44,256 nt of DNA from an uncultured Ruminococcus sp. (GCA_902776945.1 CACYSH010000003.1:1-44256); one strand, 5' to 3'; shown: positions 1 through 7,699, numbered from the stretch's first letter. Notes: generated from the sequence alone by a model not told the origin. Made by a program: numbers and translations.

Positions 1-2
1 AT

Positions 3-274
3 GAGACCGTGGCAAAGGTCAAGACCGTTTCCGGCCAGGCACCGGGGGAGGCCCAGTGCGTGATCGCAGGCTTCCGGGCAGGCGTCGCGACGGTGACGGC
101 GTATTGTACACCGAGACTTCGGCTATGGGCAGCTATATGCTCAGTACGATACGGATACAGGAAGGCAAGCTGTTCACCGAGAGCGAAGAGCAGCCCTTCT
201 CGGAGTCGCAGATCAGAATGCCGCTTATCAGCTATGGTCTGAATGACCATTCTGCGTTAAACGGGTTAAGATGA
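3..274 (+). pseudogene. 3' end of a probable secreted/Ig-like (BIG2-type) protein, frameshifted
   Basis: Frame 3 from the window edge to about base 95 reads like the end of a bacterial Ig-like BIG2 repeat (ETVAKV near the start, AGVATVTA at the end). From about base 96 coding character moves to frame 2, which has G/C-rich third positions and ends in GLNDHSALNGLR followed by TGA at 272-274. Neither frame alone gives a coherent protein, so a one-base frameshift near 90-100 is inferred; it could be a real mutation or an assembly error near a contig end. A strong intrinsic terminator follows at 290-321, which supports a real transcription unit ending here. The bulk of the gene lies upstream of the window. 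The BIG2 assignment is tentative. Confidence 0.4.
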
Positions 275-289
275 TTCGGATAAAATGCA

Positions 290-321
290 AGGCGCTTTCC
301 CTAATGGGAGAGCGCCTTTTT
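290..321 (+). terminator. Rho-independent terminator
   Basis: Stem AGGCGCT (290-296) pairs with AGCGCCT (311-317); inside it TCCC (298-301) pairs with GGGA (306-309) around a TAAT loop. A run of five T follows (317-321). It ends the partial gene at the left edge. Confidence 0.85.
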
Positions 322-475
322 AGTTAATAGTGAATAGTGAATAGTGAATAGTTACAAAAAGCAAACATAAGCGCAAGGTAGGGGAAAATCACGGCAGTCA
401 GGGCAATTCACGGACTTTCCGAATAATCGCGCCGCAGGCACACCGTAACTATTAGCTTTTCACTATTAACTTTTT
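322..475. repeat. Palindromic intergenic repeat, family A, copy 1
   Basis: The left end carries tandem GAATAGT units (AGTTAATAGTGAATAGTGAA at 322-341) and the right end carries the inverse (TTTTCACTATTAACTTTT near 456-474). The middle contains CGCCGCAGGC as in other copies. It fills the gap between two convergent genes. Related copies are at 15997, 29428, 33298 and 40558. Confidence 0.75.
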
Positions 476-476
476 A

Positions 477-1115
477 TCATACTATCTTATTTTTTACGGC
501 ATATACTGCCAACTGCGTGCGGTCTTTAAGCCCCAGCTTTTCAAGCAGACGCGAAATATTATTCCGCACCGTACCTTCCGCAAGAAAAAGCGTCCCCGCA
601 ATAGTCTTATTATCACAGCCGCCCGCAATGAGCTTCAGCAGCTCGCGTTCGCGCTCGGTCAGGCTGCCTACTTTCTCATCGGCAGGCTCGGCGGCAGGAG
701 CCGTCCCCCTCACAGAACCGAACACATTCGCGCAGTAAACGTTCATTCCGCCGCTTACCGCCTTCACCGCGCTGATTATCTTCTCATTGTCCATTTCTTT
801 CAGAATATAGCCGTCCGCGCCGCTGCGGATAGCCTTCTGCACCGTTTCGTCGTCGTCAAAGGTCGTCAGCACCAGCACGCGCACGGCGGGACAGCTCTGC
901 TTTATCCGTCTTATGCCGTACTCGCCGTCAAAGCCCGGCATACGCATATCCATGATAGCTACATCGGGCAGGAGCTTTTCCGCAAGCTGCGCCGCCTCCT
1001 TGCCGTCCGAAGCCGTGCCGATCACCTCGATGCCGCTGTCCTGCGCGAGAACGATCTCCAGCCCGCGCCGCAGTATCTCAACATCGTCCGCTATCATGAC
1101 GCGAATTTTGCTCAT
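477..1115 (-). CDS. NarL/LuxR-family response regulator
   Basis: DNA-binding response regulator of 212 aa, the normal length for the NarL/FixJ group. The N-terminal receiver domain (about 1-120) has acidic residues D10/D11, the phospho-acceptor D56 in DVAIMDMRMPG, T84 in VLVLTTFDDD and K105 in GYILKEM. The C-terminal LuxR-type helix-turn-helix (about 150-210) shows LTERERELLKLIAGG and NKTIA..LFLAEGTVRNNISRLLEKL. The start codon overlaps the stop of the upstream kinase (TAATG), so the two are translationally coupled and are almost certainly a cognate pair. Targets cannot be deduced; the co-transcribed membrane protein upstream is an obvious candidate input or partner. Confidence 0.95.
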   Translation of the reverse strand: MSKIRVMIADDVEILRRGLEIVLAQDSGIEVIGTASDGKEAAQLAEKLLPDVAIMDMRMPGFDGEYGIRRIKQSCPAVRVLVLTTFDDDETVQKAIRSGADGYILKEMDNEKIISAVKAVSGGMNVYCANVFGSVRGTAPAAEPADEKVGSLTERERELLKLIAGGCDNKTIAGTLFLAEGTVRNNISRLLEKLGLKDRTQLAVYAVKNKIV

Positions 1116-2728
1116 TACGTTACCCCCTCGTCAGATTTATGAATATTTAACGGAAGCCTGATTATCGTGCGGAAGCCCTCGTCCGCCGCGAAAGTCACCG
1201 TACCGCCCGCGCTTTCCGTCCTTTCGCGGATACCTCGCAGACCGTTGCCCTCTTTTATCTCGCCGCTGCCAGTGCCGTTGTCAAAAACGTACAGCTCAAG
1301 CGATTCATCGGAAAAGCGCAGTATAATGTCCATTCTGTCCGCTTTGGAATAGCGCAGGCAGTTCGTGATAAGCTCGCGCACGTTGTCGTAGATAAGCCGT
1401 ATGAACGGCGCGTAACGCTCGTCCTCCGTGCCCTGCACGGTCAGCTCGGCGGTCATGTCGCGCACCGAATCGCAGAGCATTCTCACCGCGCCGGTCACCG
1501 ACCGCAGAAAGCTGTCATCGCGCAGGTCGTTTATCGAACAGCGCAGCTGTGTAACGCCGCTGCGCGAGAGCGATTCGGTTTCGTGCAGATATTCAAGCAG
1601 CTCTGCGGTGTCGGCGCTTTGCGGCAGCTTTTCCGCCGACGAAGCCGCCAGCCTTGCCAGCGAGGTTATCATTGTCAGCGTGTGACCCGCCGTGTCGTGT
1701 ACCTCCTGCGCGATGCGGCTGCGCTCTTTTTCGACAGCGAGCTTTCTTTCTGCTTCGGCAAGCTGCTCCGTGCGCTGCACAAGCTCATAATAATGCGTAG
1801 CGTCCGAGCAGATAACAAGGTCGGCAAGCGTGCTGCCGTCGTCGTCAAGGCAGCGGTACCGCCGCAGACTTATCGTCCTGCCGTCCTTTTGAAGCTCCGC
1901 CGCTTCGCCGCCGTTCATCAGCTTGATTATATCGCCGAAAAGCACGGTGCGCTCCACGCCGAGCAGCTCCTTTGCGGCGCGGCTGAGATAGGTTATCCGC
2001 CCGCGGCTGTTGAAAACTATAAGCCCCTCTTCAATCGTGTTAAAAGCGTCCTCGAAAGCCACGGCGTTTACGTTCAGGAAGTCATAGCGATAGGTGGCAA
2101 GAAGTACCAGCATTGCCGAGATAGTTAGCGAGAGCGGCGTTAAGGCGAGCCGCGTTTTGATTATCCCGCAAAGCGTAAGCACGTTCAGCGTGAGCGGAAT
2201 GATCGTCGCAAGGCTCAGAAGCACCGCCTGTCCCCTCGAACGCGATTTGTCGCGGAAGCATACCAGCCAGATTATCACTATCCCGATTATCATTGAAGAA
2301 TAGATATAGACCTGCCCCGCGTAGAAAAAAGCTCCGTAGGATACGCCGTCAATGCCGAATTTCGTGTAATAAAGGCGGTGGCGCGGGTTGGTGAATACCG
2401 CAATGTAAAACAGCCCCGACGCGGCAAACAGCACGCCCGAAAGCCGGCGCGGAACCTCTCTGCCCGAATACGCTATCGAGAACATCAGCCAGAAGCTGCC
2501 GATAAAAGAAATACCGACATCGCCGATAAGGTAACTGAGCCACAACTGATGCTCGTTGACCGCCTGCATCGTCAGCAGCTCCGAGATAAGCCAAAGCGCC
2601 AGCGAAAGGTGATTGCCCATGAAATACCCTGCGGCGGCGCTGTGGTCGCTGCGGAGCATCAGCCAGCAGACGCACGAAGCAAGCGCCGCCAGCCCGAGCA
2701 TATATATCAGCGAGAATGTAAGCACCAT
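1115..2728 (-). CDS. Sensor histidine kinase, 7TM-PAS-HisKA_3-HATPase (NarX/DesK-like)
   Basis: Membrane sensor kinase of 537 aa. An N-terminal seven-helix block (about 1-215) resembles the 7TM region found in Firmicutes kinases. A PAS-like segment follows (EEGLIVFNSRGRITYLSRAA, about 233-252), then a HisKA_3 dimerisation helix with the phospho-acceptor H344 in AQEVHDTAGHTL, then a HATPase_c domain with N-box RELITNCLRYSKA (N456) and G-box DNGTGSG...GNGLRGIRERTESAGG. The ATG at 2728 is chosen because its A is also the last base of the upstream gene's TAA stop (TAATG); an open frame extends further upstream but only inside the preceding gene. The 3' end overlaps the response regulator start in the same TAATG manner. 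The signal sensed is unknown. Confidence 0.93.
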   Translation of the reverse strand: MVLTFSLIYMLGLAALASCVCWLMLRSDHSAAAGYFMGNHLSLALWLISELLTMQAVNEHQLWLSYLIGDVGISFIGSFWLMFSIAYSGREVPRRLSGVLFAASGLFYIAVFTNPRHRLYYTKFGIDGVSYGAFFYAGQVYIYSSMIIGIVIIWLVCFRDKSRSRGQAVLLSLATIIPLTLNVLTLCGIIKTRLALTPLSLTISAMLVLLATYRYDFLNVNAVAFEDAFNTIEEGLIVFNSRGRITYLSRAAKELLGVERTVLFGDIIKLMNGGEAAELQKDGRTISLRRYRCLDDDGSTLADLVICSDATHYYELVQRTEQLAEAERKLAVEKERSRIAQEVHDTAGHTLTMITSLARLAASSAEKLPQSADTAELLEYLHETESLSRSGVTQLRCSINDLRDDSFLRSVTGAVRMLCDSVRDMTAELTVQGTEDERYAPFIRLIYDNVRELITNCLRYSKADRMDIILRFSDESLELYVFDNGTGSGEIKEGNGLRGIRERTESAGGTVTFAADEGFRTIIRLPLNIHKSDEGVT

Positions 2729-3324
2729 TATTCGCCGCCGCGGTCGCTTGCTTTTTCGGCGAGCTTTTCCTGCGCGTCGCCCGCCGCACCGATAAGCTGC
2801 TGCATCTCCTGCCATTCCTCAAAGGACTTGCCGTCGGGCGTTTCGCTGAACTTGTATTTTTTTACAGATGTTTTGCGCACTTCGATAATTGCGTTGACAA
2901 AGAAATCAAGAATGCCGATTACCGCGATGGCAATGGCAACTATTGTCAGCTTTACATACCTGTCGTGACAGGTAGAGTCGTCAAGTATCACAATATCGGA
3001 GTTCATCTCGCCTGTGTAGCCGACCATTACCTGATCGCCCACCGCGTAATTTTGGTCGGACTTGATAGGGCAGACGGCTTCGGAGCGCACGGGTATTCCC
3101 GTCGGCAGGATATATTCCACCAAGGGACCGTAGTAGTAATAGTCCTCCCGCGTCGGCTCGTAAGCGTCAACGACATAGCCGACCGCCGCCACGGGACGTT
3201 CGCTGCGGAGCCGCAGCTCGTCAATGTAGGGCTGATATACCTTGGCGTATATCAGAATCGCTGTGCAAAGCATGAAGACCATAAAGACGACTGATTTTTT
3301 TAATGCAGAGACCTCGTTGAACAT
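2728..3324 (-). CDS. Membrane-anchored protein of unknown function (DUF3592-like), first gene of the two-component operon
   Basis: 198 aa with one hydrophobic segment near the N terminus (VVFMVFMLCTAILIYA), an extracytoplasmic-looking beta-rich middle (VAAVGYVVDAYEPT, YYYYGPLVEYILPTG, VGDQVMVGYTGEMNSDIVI) and a second helix (LTIVAIAIAVIGILDFFVNA), then a charged cytoplasmic tail. The pattern of a two-helix protein with a small beta domain recalls DUF3592, but I cannot confirm membership. The start at 3324 is chosen over the ATG at 3372 because the latter lies inside the -35 box of the operon promoter, while 3324 is preceded by AGAGAGG eight bases upstream. It is coupled to the kinase by a 1-base TAATG overlap, so it may be an accessory sensor or the regulated output. 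Confidence 0.75.
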   Translation of the reverse strand: MFNEVSALKKSVVFMVFMLCTAILIYAKVYQPYIDELRLRSERPVAAVGYVVDAYEPTREDYYYYGPLVEYILPTGIPVRSEAVCPIKSDQNYAVGDQVMVGYTGEMNSDIVILDDSTCHDRYVKLTIVAIAIAVIGILDFFVNAIIEVRKTSVKKYKFSETPDGKSFEEWQEMQQLIGAAGDAQEKLAEKASDRGGE

Positions 3325-3343
3325 AGCATTCACCTCTCTATAT

Positions 3344-3372
3344 ATAATAGCATGAAAAAAGCGGTTTGTCAA
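3344..3372 (-). promoter_or_regulatory. Sigma-A promoter of the two-component operon
   Basis: On the minus strand TTGACA (3372-3367), a 17-base spacer ending CATGC, then TATTAT (3349-3344). The predicted start near 3337 gives a very short leader of about a dozen bases before the ATG at 3324. Confidence 0.8.
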
Positions 3373-3871
3373 TCACGCGCAGAACGAAACCTGCCTGTGC
3401 GAAAAATGAACCGGCTGACGAAAAGATTCATGGAAAAACGGGTGAAAATTCGATGAAAGCGCGAAATATTGTGCATTCCTACAAATTTAGCCCGAAAATT
3501 TTCGAAAAGTTCTACGCAAATGTCACTTAAACGATTGTGTAAGTTCATATTCGGTTCATGTAGACATGGTATACTGTTATCAAGTTAAGAGGAAAGCAAA
3601 AAAAACAGCTTGACTTTACAATAAATAAATGATTTATTCTAATCCCCTTCATAATTCTTTAGAGGCTCGAAGTCCATCGGAGGGTTTCGCCGCCCGGTTT
3701 GAACCGGCGGGCTTCGTTCCTTACCTTAAAAAATGTATTTTTTTACCGGATCAGTTAATCTATATATGCTTTAAATGGAGCTTTTGGGCAGTTTTATTGT
3801 TAAAATTGCCTAATAGCTCATGCTTGTTTTTATGAGAATCTACAAACTTTGCACTACCTTTTAGAAAACCC
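3373..3871. other. Gene-poor region between the divergent two-component operon and the pilin gene
   Basis: About 500 bases with no convincing gene. A frame at 3629-3835 gives 68 codons but has no good ribosome site, and its codons do not resemble the neighbours. The stretch is AT-rich except for a compact GC-rich palindromic block at 3669-3715, listed separately. A weak promoter-like TTGACT at 3610-3615 has no good -10 partner. Confidence 0.5.
3669..3715. other. Candidate structured RNA or nested hairpin
   Basis: An outer 7-bp stem (GAAGTCC 3669-3675 with GGGCTTC 3709-3715, one G-T wobble) encloses an inner hairpin built on CCGGTT-TG-AACCGG, extended by GCC/GGC with one bulge. No T-tract follows on either strand, so it is not a simple terminator. 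It does not match a tRNA or a riboswitch I recognise. Confidence 0.35.
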
Positions 3872-3900
3872 TTGACATTCGGACAAAGAGGGTGTATAAT
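3872..3900 (+). promoter_or_regulatory. Perfect consensus sigma-A promoter of the pilin gene
   Basis: TTGACA (3872-3877), 17-base spacer, TATAAT (3895-3900). Both boxes and the spacing are exactly consensus, so strong constitutive initiation near 3907 is expected. The resulting untranslated leader is about 170 bases. Confidence 0.9.
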
Positions 3901-3906
3901 ATAGTT

Positions 3907-4077
3907 ACAGTCAAGGAAAACAAACGAAAGCTAAGAACCGAGAGGTTCTGAAGAGGGCTGAAAGGTTCGAGGCTCGGCGAAATCGCTTGTCGGAATTGAC
4001 ACAAGCAAACGTTACAGAGTTTTTGTAGAATTAGGCTCTGAACGGAAAGTATTAATATTTTATGGAGGGATTTTCTC
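3907..4077 (+). promoter_or_regulatory. Long structured 5' leader of the pilin-like gene
   Basis: The leader contains at least three hairpins: AGAACC-GAGA-GGTTCT (3934-3949), GCTTGT/ACAAGC (3985-3990 with 4001-4006) and GTT-A-CAGAG pairing CTCTG-AAC (4011-4019 with 4036-4043). It then opens into a single-stranded AT-rich stretch with the ribosome site GGAGG (4063-4067) eleven bases before the ATG. It may stabilise the transcript or be a cis-regulatory RNA. I looked for the c-di-GMP-I and -II cores, which precede pilin genes in other Clostridia, and did not recognise them. Confidence 0.55.
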
Positions 4078-4623
4078 ATGAAAAAGACACAGAAAGGTTT
4101 TACACTCGTTGAACTCGTAGTAGTTATCGCAATCATCGGCGTTCTCGCTGCAATCCTCGTTCCTTCGATGCTGAACTATGTTAAGAAGTCCAGACTTAAG
4201 ACCGCTAACTCCAACGCTAAGACCGCTTACAACGCTGTTGCTGAGATTCTTGCCGACGCTGAGACCGCTGGCTACAACAAGAACTCCGTAATCCAGGTTA
4301 CCAACTGGGAGAATGCTATTACCGGTAAGACCCCGATTGCTGCTATTGATGCTGTTAGTGATAGCGCTCACAAAGGTAACCAGAAGATCGGTGAAGTTCT
4401 CGCAGAGAACGGCGATGAGTCTGGCGTATTCATGGTATGCAAGGCTACGATCAACGGTCAGGATTCCTTCATCGTATTCTGGGCTAAGACCCTTGTTGAT
4501 AACATGGTAGGTCGTTATCCTGACGCTTACACTTGGGACGAGTGGAAGGACGGTAACGGTGCCAGCCTGACCATCGCAAATTACACTACTGCTCAGCTCG
4601 GCAGAAGCGACTCGATTTCGTAA
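4078..4623 (+). CDS. Type IV pilin-like protein (class III signal peptide)
   Basis: 181 aa prepilin. The N terminus MKKTQKG/FTLVELVVV is a textbook prepilin peptidase site: short basic leader, cleavage after G7, F8 as the methylated residue, glutamate at +5 (E12), then a hydrophobic helix ending in VPSMLNYVKKSR. The rest is a soluble head with no cysteine pair for a D-loop. Codons are strongly biased to a highly expressed set (GCT, GTT, AAC, AAG, ACC), unlike the GCG/CCG-rich neighbours, matching the consensus promoter. No other pilus assembly gene (pilB, pilC, pilD, pilM) is present in the window, so the assembly machinery must lie elsewhere. It could also be a type II secretion-like pseudopilin. 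Confidence 0.9.
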   Translation: MKKTQKGFTLVELVVVIAIIGVLAAILVPSMLNYVKKSRLKTANSNAKTAYNAVAEILADAETAGYNKNSVIQVTNWENAITGKTPIAAIDAVSDSAHKGNQKIGEVLAENGDESGVFMVCKATINGQDSFIVFWAKTLVDNMVGRYPDAYTWDEWKDGNGASLTIANYTTAQLGRSDSIS

Positions 4624-4699
4624 TTTAGACTGATAGTTTGATTCGAGTTCTGAAATGAGCTTAATGAGGCTCATAGAGTAATAAACAGGTAATACTTTT

Positions 4700-4729
4700 C
4701 CCCCTCTGTTTCGGCAGAGGGGGATTTTT
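4700..4729 (+). terminator. Rho-independent terminator after the pilin gene
   Basis: Nine-base-pair stem CCCCCTCTG (4700-4708) with CAGAGGGGG (4715-4723), loop TTTCGG, then ATTTTT. It ends 13 bases before the next start codon at 4743, so it separates the pilin from the downstream gene or allows only partial read-through. Confidence 0.9.
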
Positions 4730-4742
4730 ATGGAGGCAGTTC

Positions 4743-5750
4743 ATGAATGTTAAAAGTATATTGATAGGCGGGATCCTTGCGGCGGTCATGGTCGGCGGCG
4801 CAGTGTTTTTAAGCACAATGGTAAACCGCAGCGCCGATGATATTGAGGTCGGCACCGAAAACGACGTAACGATAGGCACGGTAAGCAGCCTGCCCGGCGG
4901 AACTATCCTCTTCACCGACGGCGAAGGTACGCTCCCGCCGCTGTGGAAGGTAACACGCGGCGAAAGCACAATGTATATGCTTGGCTCGATGCACGCCGTC
5001 CCGCCCGAATGCTACCCGCTTGACAGCCGCGTAAAAGCTGCCTACGAGAGCAGCGCGGCTGTGGCAGTCGAGCATAAGAACGTTGACGCGGTGGACTTTC
5101 TTAGCTCTGCAAGCACCAACGTTGATACATCGGGCGTTTGCCGCGACGGCGACGAGCTGAAAAATCATCTTAGCGAGCGGCAGTACCAGCTTGTGCGCAG
5201 CGCCGCCGAAGGCTCGGGCTTCGACCTTGAAGCGCTTGACAAAATGCTCCCGTGGAGCGTGTACAACAACCTTTCGCAGATAAGCGGCGCGGACGACAAC
5301 GGCGCAAGGACTGACATCGGCATAGACAAAATATTCCAGATTCAGGCGAACATCGACCGCAAGCCGAAGTACAGCATCGAGAGCGATCAGGCACGGCTGG
5401 AGCTTTTCCCCAAAATGCCCGAGGATGCGCTCGGCGTGCTGATCGAGCGCGAGCTGTCCGGCGACAACTACAAGGAGCTTTATCAGGCGTGGTGCAGCGG
5501 CGACCTTGATTTGCTCTATCAGATGCAGTACGGCACAGGCGACCTTTCCGACGAGGACGCGGCGGCGTTTGAGCGCGGCGTGAAGTATCTGCTGACCGAC
5601 CGCAATTATGTTATGGCGGATAAGGCAATGGAATACCTTGACAGCGGAGAGACGGTGTTTTTTATAGCGGGCGCGGGGCATTTCTGCGGCGACGAGGGCA
5701 TACCCGAGCTGCTGAAAAACAAGGGCTGCAATGTGGAAAGAATCAAATAA
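4743..5750 (+). CDS. TraB/GumN family protein, membrane-anchored
   Basis: 335 aa. An uncleaved signal anchor (about residues 5-25, ILIGGILAAVMVGGAVFL) is followed by a TraB/GumN domain: PPLWKVTRGESTMYMLGSMH near 65-84 with the conserved GS(M/I)H motif, and the C-terminal signature GAGHFCGDEGIPELL (about 310-324). Family members are metal-dependent hydrolase or protease-like proteins related in fold to the EreA/ChaN group; the substrate here is unknown. The ribosome site GGAGG at 4732-4736 sits just after the pilin terminator, so expression depends on read-through or a promoter hidden within 4624-4690, where I see none that is convincing. The gene ends facing the ribosomal operon and shares a bidirectional terminator with it. 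Confidence 0.88.
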   Translation: MNVKSILIGGILAAVMVGGAVFLSTMVNRSADDIEVGTENDVTIGTVSSLPGGTILFTDGEGTLPPLWKVTRGESTMYMLGSMHAVPPECYPLDSRVKAAYESSAAVAVEHKNVDAVDFLSSASTNVDTSGVCRDGDELKNHLSERQYQLVRSAAEGSGFDLEALDKMLPWSVYNNLSQISGADDNGARTDIGIDKIFQIQANIDRKPKYSIESDQARLELFPKMPEDALGVLIERELSGDNYKELYQAWCSGDLDLLYQMQYGTGDLSDEDAAAFERGVKYLLTDRNYVMADKAMEYLDSGETVFFIAGAGHFCGDEGIPELLKNKGCNVERIK

Positions 5751-5756
5751 AACAAA

Positions 5757-5779
5757 CCCCTCGGCGAATAACCGAGGGG
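5757..5779. terminator. Bidirectional terminator between the GumN gene and rplA
   Basis: CCCCTCGG (5757-5764) pairs with CCGAGGGG (5772-5779). On the minus strand it is followed by TTTGTTTT, ending the rplA operon. On the plus strand it is followed by the weaker CTAATTATTT. Confidence 0.85.
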
Positions 5780-5809
5780 CTAATTATTTACAAATGATTC
5801 AGTAAGCGC

Positions 5810-6505
5810 TCAGACACCATACTTGGCAGTATTTACCTTGATGCCAACGCCCATTGTGGAAGCAACAACAATGCTCTTGAGGTACTGACCCTTTGCAGCA
5901 GCCGGCTTTGCCTTAACGATAGCCTCAACGAGGGTGTTGAAGTTCTCTTCGAGCTTGTCCTTGCCGAACGAAGCCTTGCCGATAGGGCAGTGAATGATGT
6001 TGGTCTTGTCGAGACGATACTCGATCTTACCTGCCTTAGCGTCGGTAACAGCCTTGCCAACGTCGGGGGTAACGGTACCCGCCTTGGGGTTCGGCATAAG
6101 TCCGCGGGGACCTAAGATCTTACCGAGACGACCAACAACGCCCATCATGTCAGGCGAAGCGATAACAACATCGAAATCCATCCAGCCTTCCTTGGCGATC
6201 TTGTCAACGTAATCCATGCCGCCGTAGTACTCAGCGCCGGCAGCCTTGGCAGCGTCAAACTTGTCCTCCTTGCAGAAAACAAGAACTCTTACCTTCTTGC
6301 CGGTTCCGTTGGGAAGTACAACAGCGCCTCTTACCTGCTGGTCAGCGTGACGGGAATCAACGCCCAGACGGATATGAGCCTCGATAGTCTCATCGAACTT
6401 AGCCTTAGCGTTGCCAGCGGCAAGGTCGAGAGCCTCGGAAGCGTCATAGAGCTTTGCTCTGTCAACAGCCTTAGCGCTGTCAACATATTTCTTTCCGTGT
6501 TTCAT
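5810..6505 (-). CDS. rplA: 50S ribosomal protein L1
   Basis: 231 aa, full length for bacterial L1. [20 protein letters not shown] at the start and the conserved [21 protein letters not shown] in the middle identify it. L1 forms the mobile stalk next to the E site and usually represses its own operon by binding the mRNA. The ribosome site AAGGAGG lies just upstream of the ATG. It follows rplK after 88 bases and is the last gene of the rpmG-secE-nusG-rplK-rplA unit; rplJ and rplL do not follow. Confidence 0.98.
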   Translation of the reverse strand: MKHGKKYVDSAKAVDRAKLYDASEALDLAAGNAKAKFDETIEAHIRLGVDSRHADQQVRGAVVLPNGTGKKVRVLVFCKEDKFDAAKAAGAEYYGGMDYVDKIAKEGWMDFDVVIASPDMMGVVGRLGKILGPRGLMPNPKAGTVTPDVGKAVTDAKAGKIEYRLDKTNIIHCPIGKASFGKDKLEENFNTLVEAIVKAKPAAAKGQYLKSIVVASTMGVGIKVNTAKYGV

Positions 6506-6593
6506 TATTAAATGTCCTCCTTAAAAGTGGTCATGACGGAAGTCGGAATTAACCGATCCTCCCACCCGAGATAATAAATCTCTTGGCTCTTCC

Positions 6594-7019
6594 TTAGTCC
6601 TCTACTACAACGCCCATAGAACGGCAGGTTCCGGCGATCATGCTCATAGCGGTCTCGATGCTTGCGGCGTTTAAGTCGGGCATCTTGGTCTCGGCGATCT
6701 GACGGATCTGATCCTTGGTAATGGTAGCAACCTTCTTCTTGTTCGGCTCGCCCGAAGCTGTTTCGAGCTTGCACGCCTTCTTGATGAGGACTGCGGCAGG
6801 CGGAGTCTTGGTGATAAACGTAAAGGAGCGGTCTGCGTAAACGGTGATCACAACAGGGATGATAAGACCCATATCGTTCTTGGTTCTCTCATTGAAGTCC
6901 TTGGTGAACGCCATGATGTTTACGCCGTGCTGACCGAGAGCCGGTCCGACCGGGGGTGCAGGAGTTGCCTTTCCTGCGGGTATCTGAAGCTTGATCAAGC
7001 CTACTACTTTCTGTGCCAT
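6594..7019 (-). CDS. rplK: 50S ribosomal protein L11
   Basis: 141 aa from [20 protein letters not shown], the standard L11 length and start. The N-terminal proline-rich segment ([19 protein letters not shown]) and C-terminal RNA-binding domain ([22 protein letters not shown]) are intact. An upstream in-frame ATG at 7076 is rejected because it lies inside a leader hairpin and would add a non-conserved extension; GGAGGTG precedes the chosen ATG. L11 binds the GTPase-associated centre of 23S rRNA and is needed for the stringent response. Confidence 0.98.
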   Translation of the reverse strand: MAQKVVGLIKLQIPAGKATPAPPVGPALGQHGVNIMAFTKDFNERTKNDMGLIIPVVITVYADRSFTFITKTPPAAVLIKKACKLETASGEPNKKKVATITKDQIRQIAETKMPDLNAASIETAMSMIAGTCRSMGVVVED

Positions 7020-7043
7020 TTTTATTCGCACCTCCAAAAAATT

Positions 7044-7076
7044 GTGGTAAGCGAGCTGTGCGGTAAGCTCTCCCAC
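7044..7076 (-). promoter_or_regulatory. Probable L1-binding mRNA leader motif (autogenous control)
   Basis: On the minus strand GTGG-GA-GAGC ... GCTC-GCTTA-CCAC forms two 4-bp helices joined by an asymmetric internal loop, located between nusG and rplK just before the rplK ribosome site. This is the place and general architecture of the L1 repressor site in rplK-rplA operons. A 7-bp hairpin (GCTCCGC/GCGGAGC, 7085-7103) lies upstream and lacks a T-tract. The assignment is inferred from structure and position. Confidence 0.55.
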
Positions 7077-7119
7077 TTTGTGACGCTCCGCCTTCCGCGG
7101 AGCTTGACTTCTTTAAAAA

Positions 7120-7647
7120 TCAGTCCTCCGCGACTACCTGTGTAACAGGCAGCGAAACGGGGGTCTCTCTTCCGAACATCGTTACAACGACCTCAACGGT
7201 CTGCGATTCAAGGTCGATGCTCTCAACTCTGCCCGAGAAGCCCTCGAACGAGCCGGTAGTGACCTGAACGTTGTCGCCGACCTTGAAATTCACCTCGAGC
7301 GCGGCAGAGGACGTTTCAACGCCCAGCGCCTCCACTTCCTTGTCGGAAAGCGGAACAGGCTCGGTGGGGGTGCCGACAAATCCGGTAACGCCGCGGGTAT
7401 TTCTCACGATGTACCAGGTATCGTCGGTAAGCACCATTTTTATCATAACGTAGCTCGGAAAGCGTTTTCTTTCCGCCTCGACCTTCTTGGAATCCTTAAC
7501 CTCGGAATAGCTCTCCATAGGGATGCGTATTTCCTGGATAAGCTCATGAAGTCTGCGGTTTTCAACTACCTTTTCAATATTCTGCTTCACCTTGTTTTCG
7601 TAACCCGAATAGGTGTGGATCACATACCATTTTGCACCGTCTGCCAT
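7120..7647 (-). CDS. nusG: Transcription elongation/antitermination factor NusG
   Basis: 175 aa. The N-terminal NGN domain begins MADGAKWYVIHTYSGYENKV and contains IPMESYSEV and RKRFPSYVMIKM; the C-terminal KOW motif is VGDNVQVTTGSFEGFSGRVESID. NusG binds the RNA polymerase clamp and couples to Rho or S10. It lies between secE and rplK as in most bacteria. Confidence 0.98.
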   Translation of the reverse strand: MADGAKWYVIHTYSGYENKVKQNIEKVVENRRLHELIQEIRIPMESYSEVKDSKKVEAERKRFPSYVMIKMVLTDDTWYIVRNTRGVTGFVGTPTEPVPLSDKEVEALGVETSSAALEVNFKVGDNVQVTTGSFEGFSGRVESIDLESQTVEVVVTMFGRETPVSLPVTQVVAED

Positions 7648-7699
7648 TTGTATACCTTCCCTTCAAGCATTGAATAGATAGCCGTGATCGTCTTTTGAA

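Noticed and set aside
322-475. CRISPR array suggested by tandem GAATAGT units
   Set aside because: The units are 7 bases long without unique spacers; they belong to the ends of a palindromic element, and no cas genes are present.
3629-3835. Small protein of 68 codons upstream of the pilin
   Set aside because: No ribosome site, atypical codons, and it runs through the nested hairpin.
3907-4077. c-di-GMP riboswitch in the pilin leader
   Set aside because: The position suggested it, but I could not find the conserved core of either c-di-GMP class, so it is left as a generic structured leader.
6508-6774. 88-codon minus-strand frame overlapping rplK
   Set aside because: It is out of frame with L11, which is fully conserved here, and has no ribosome site.
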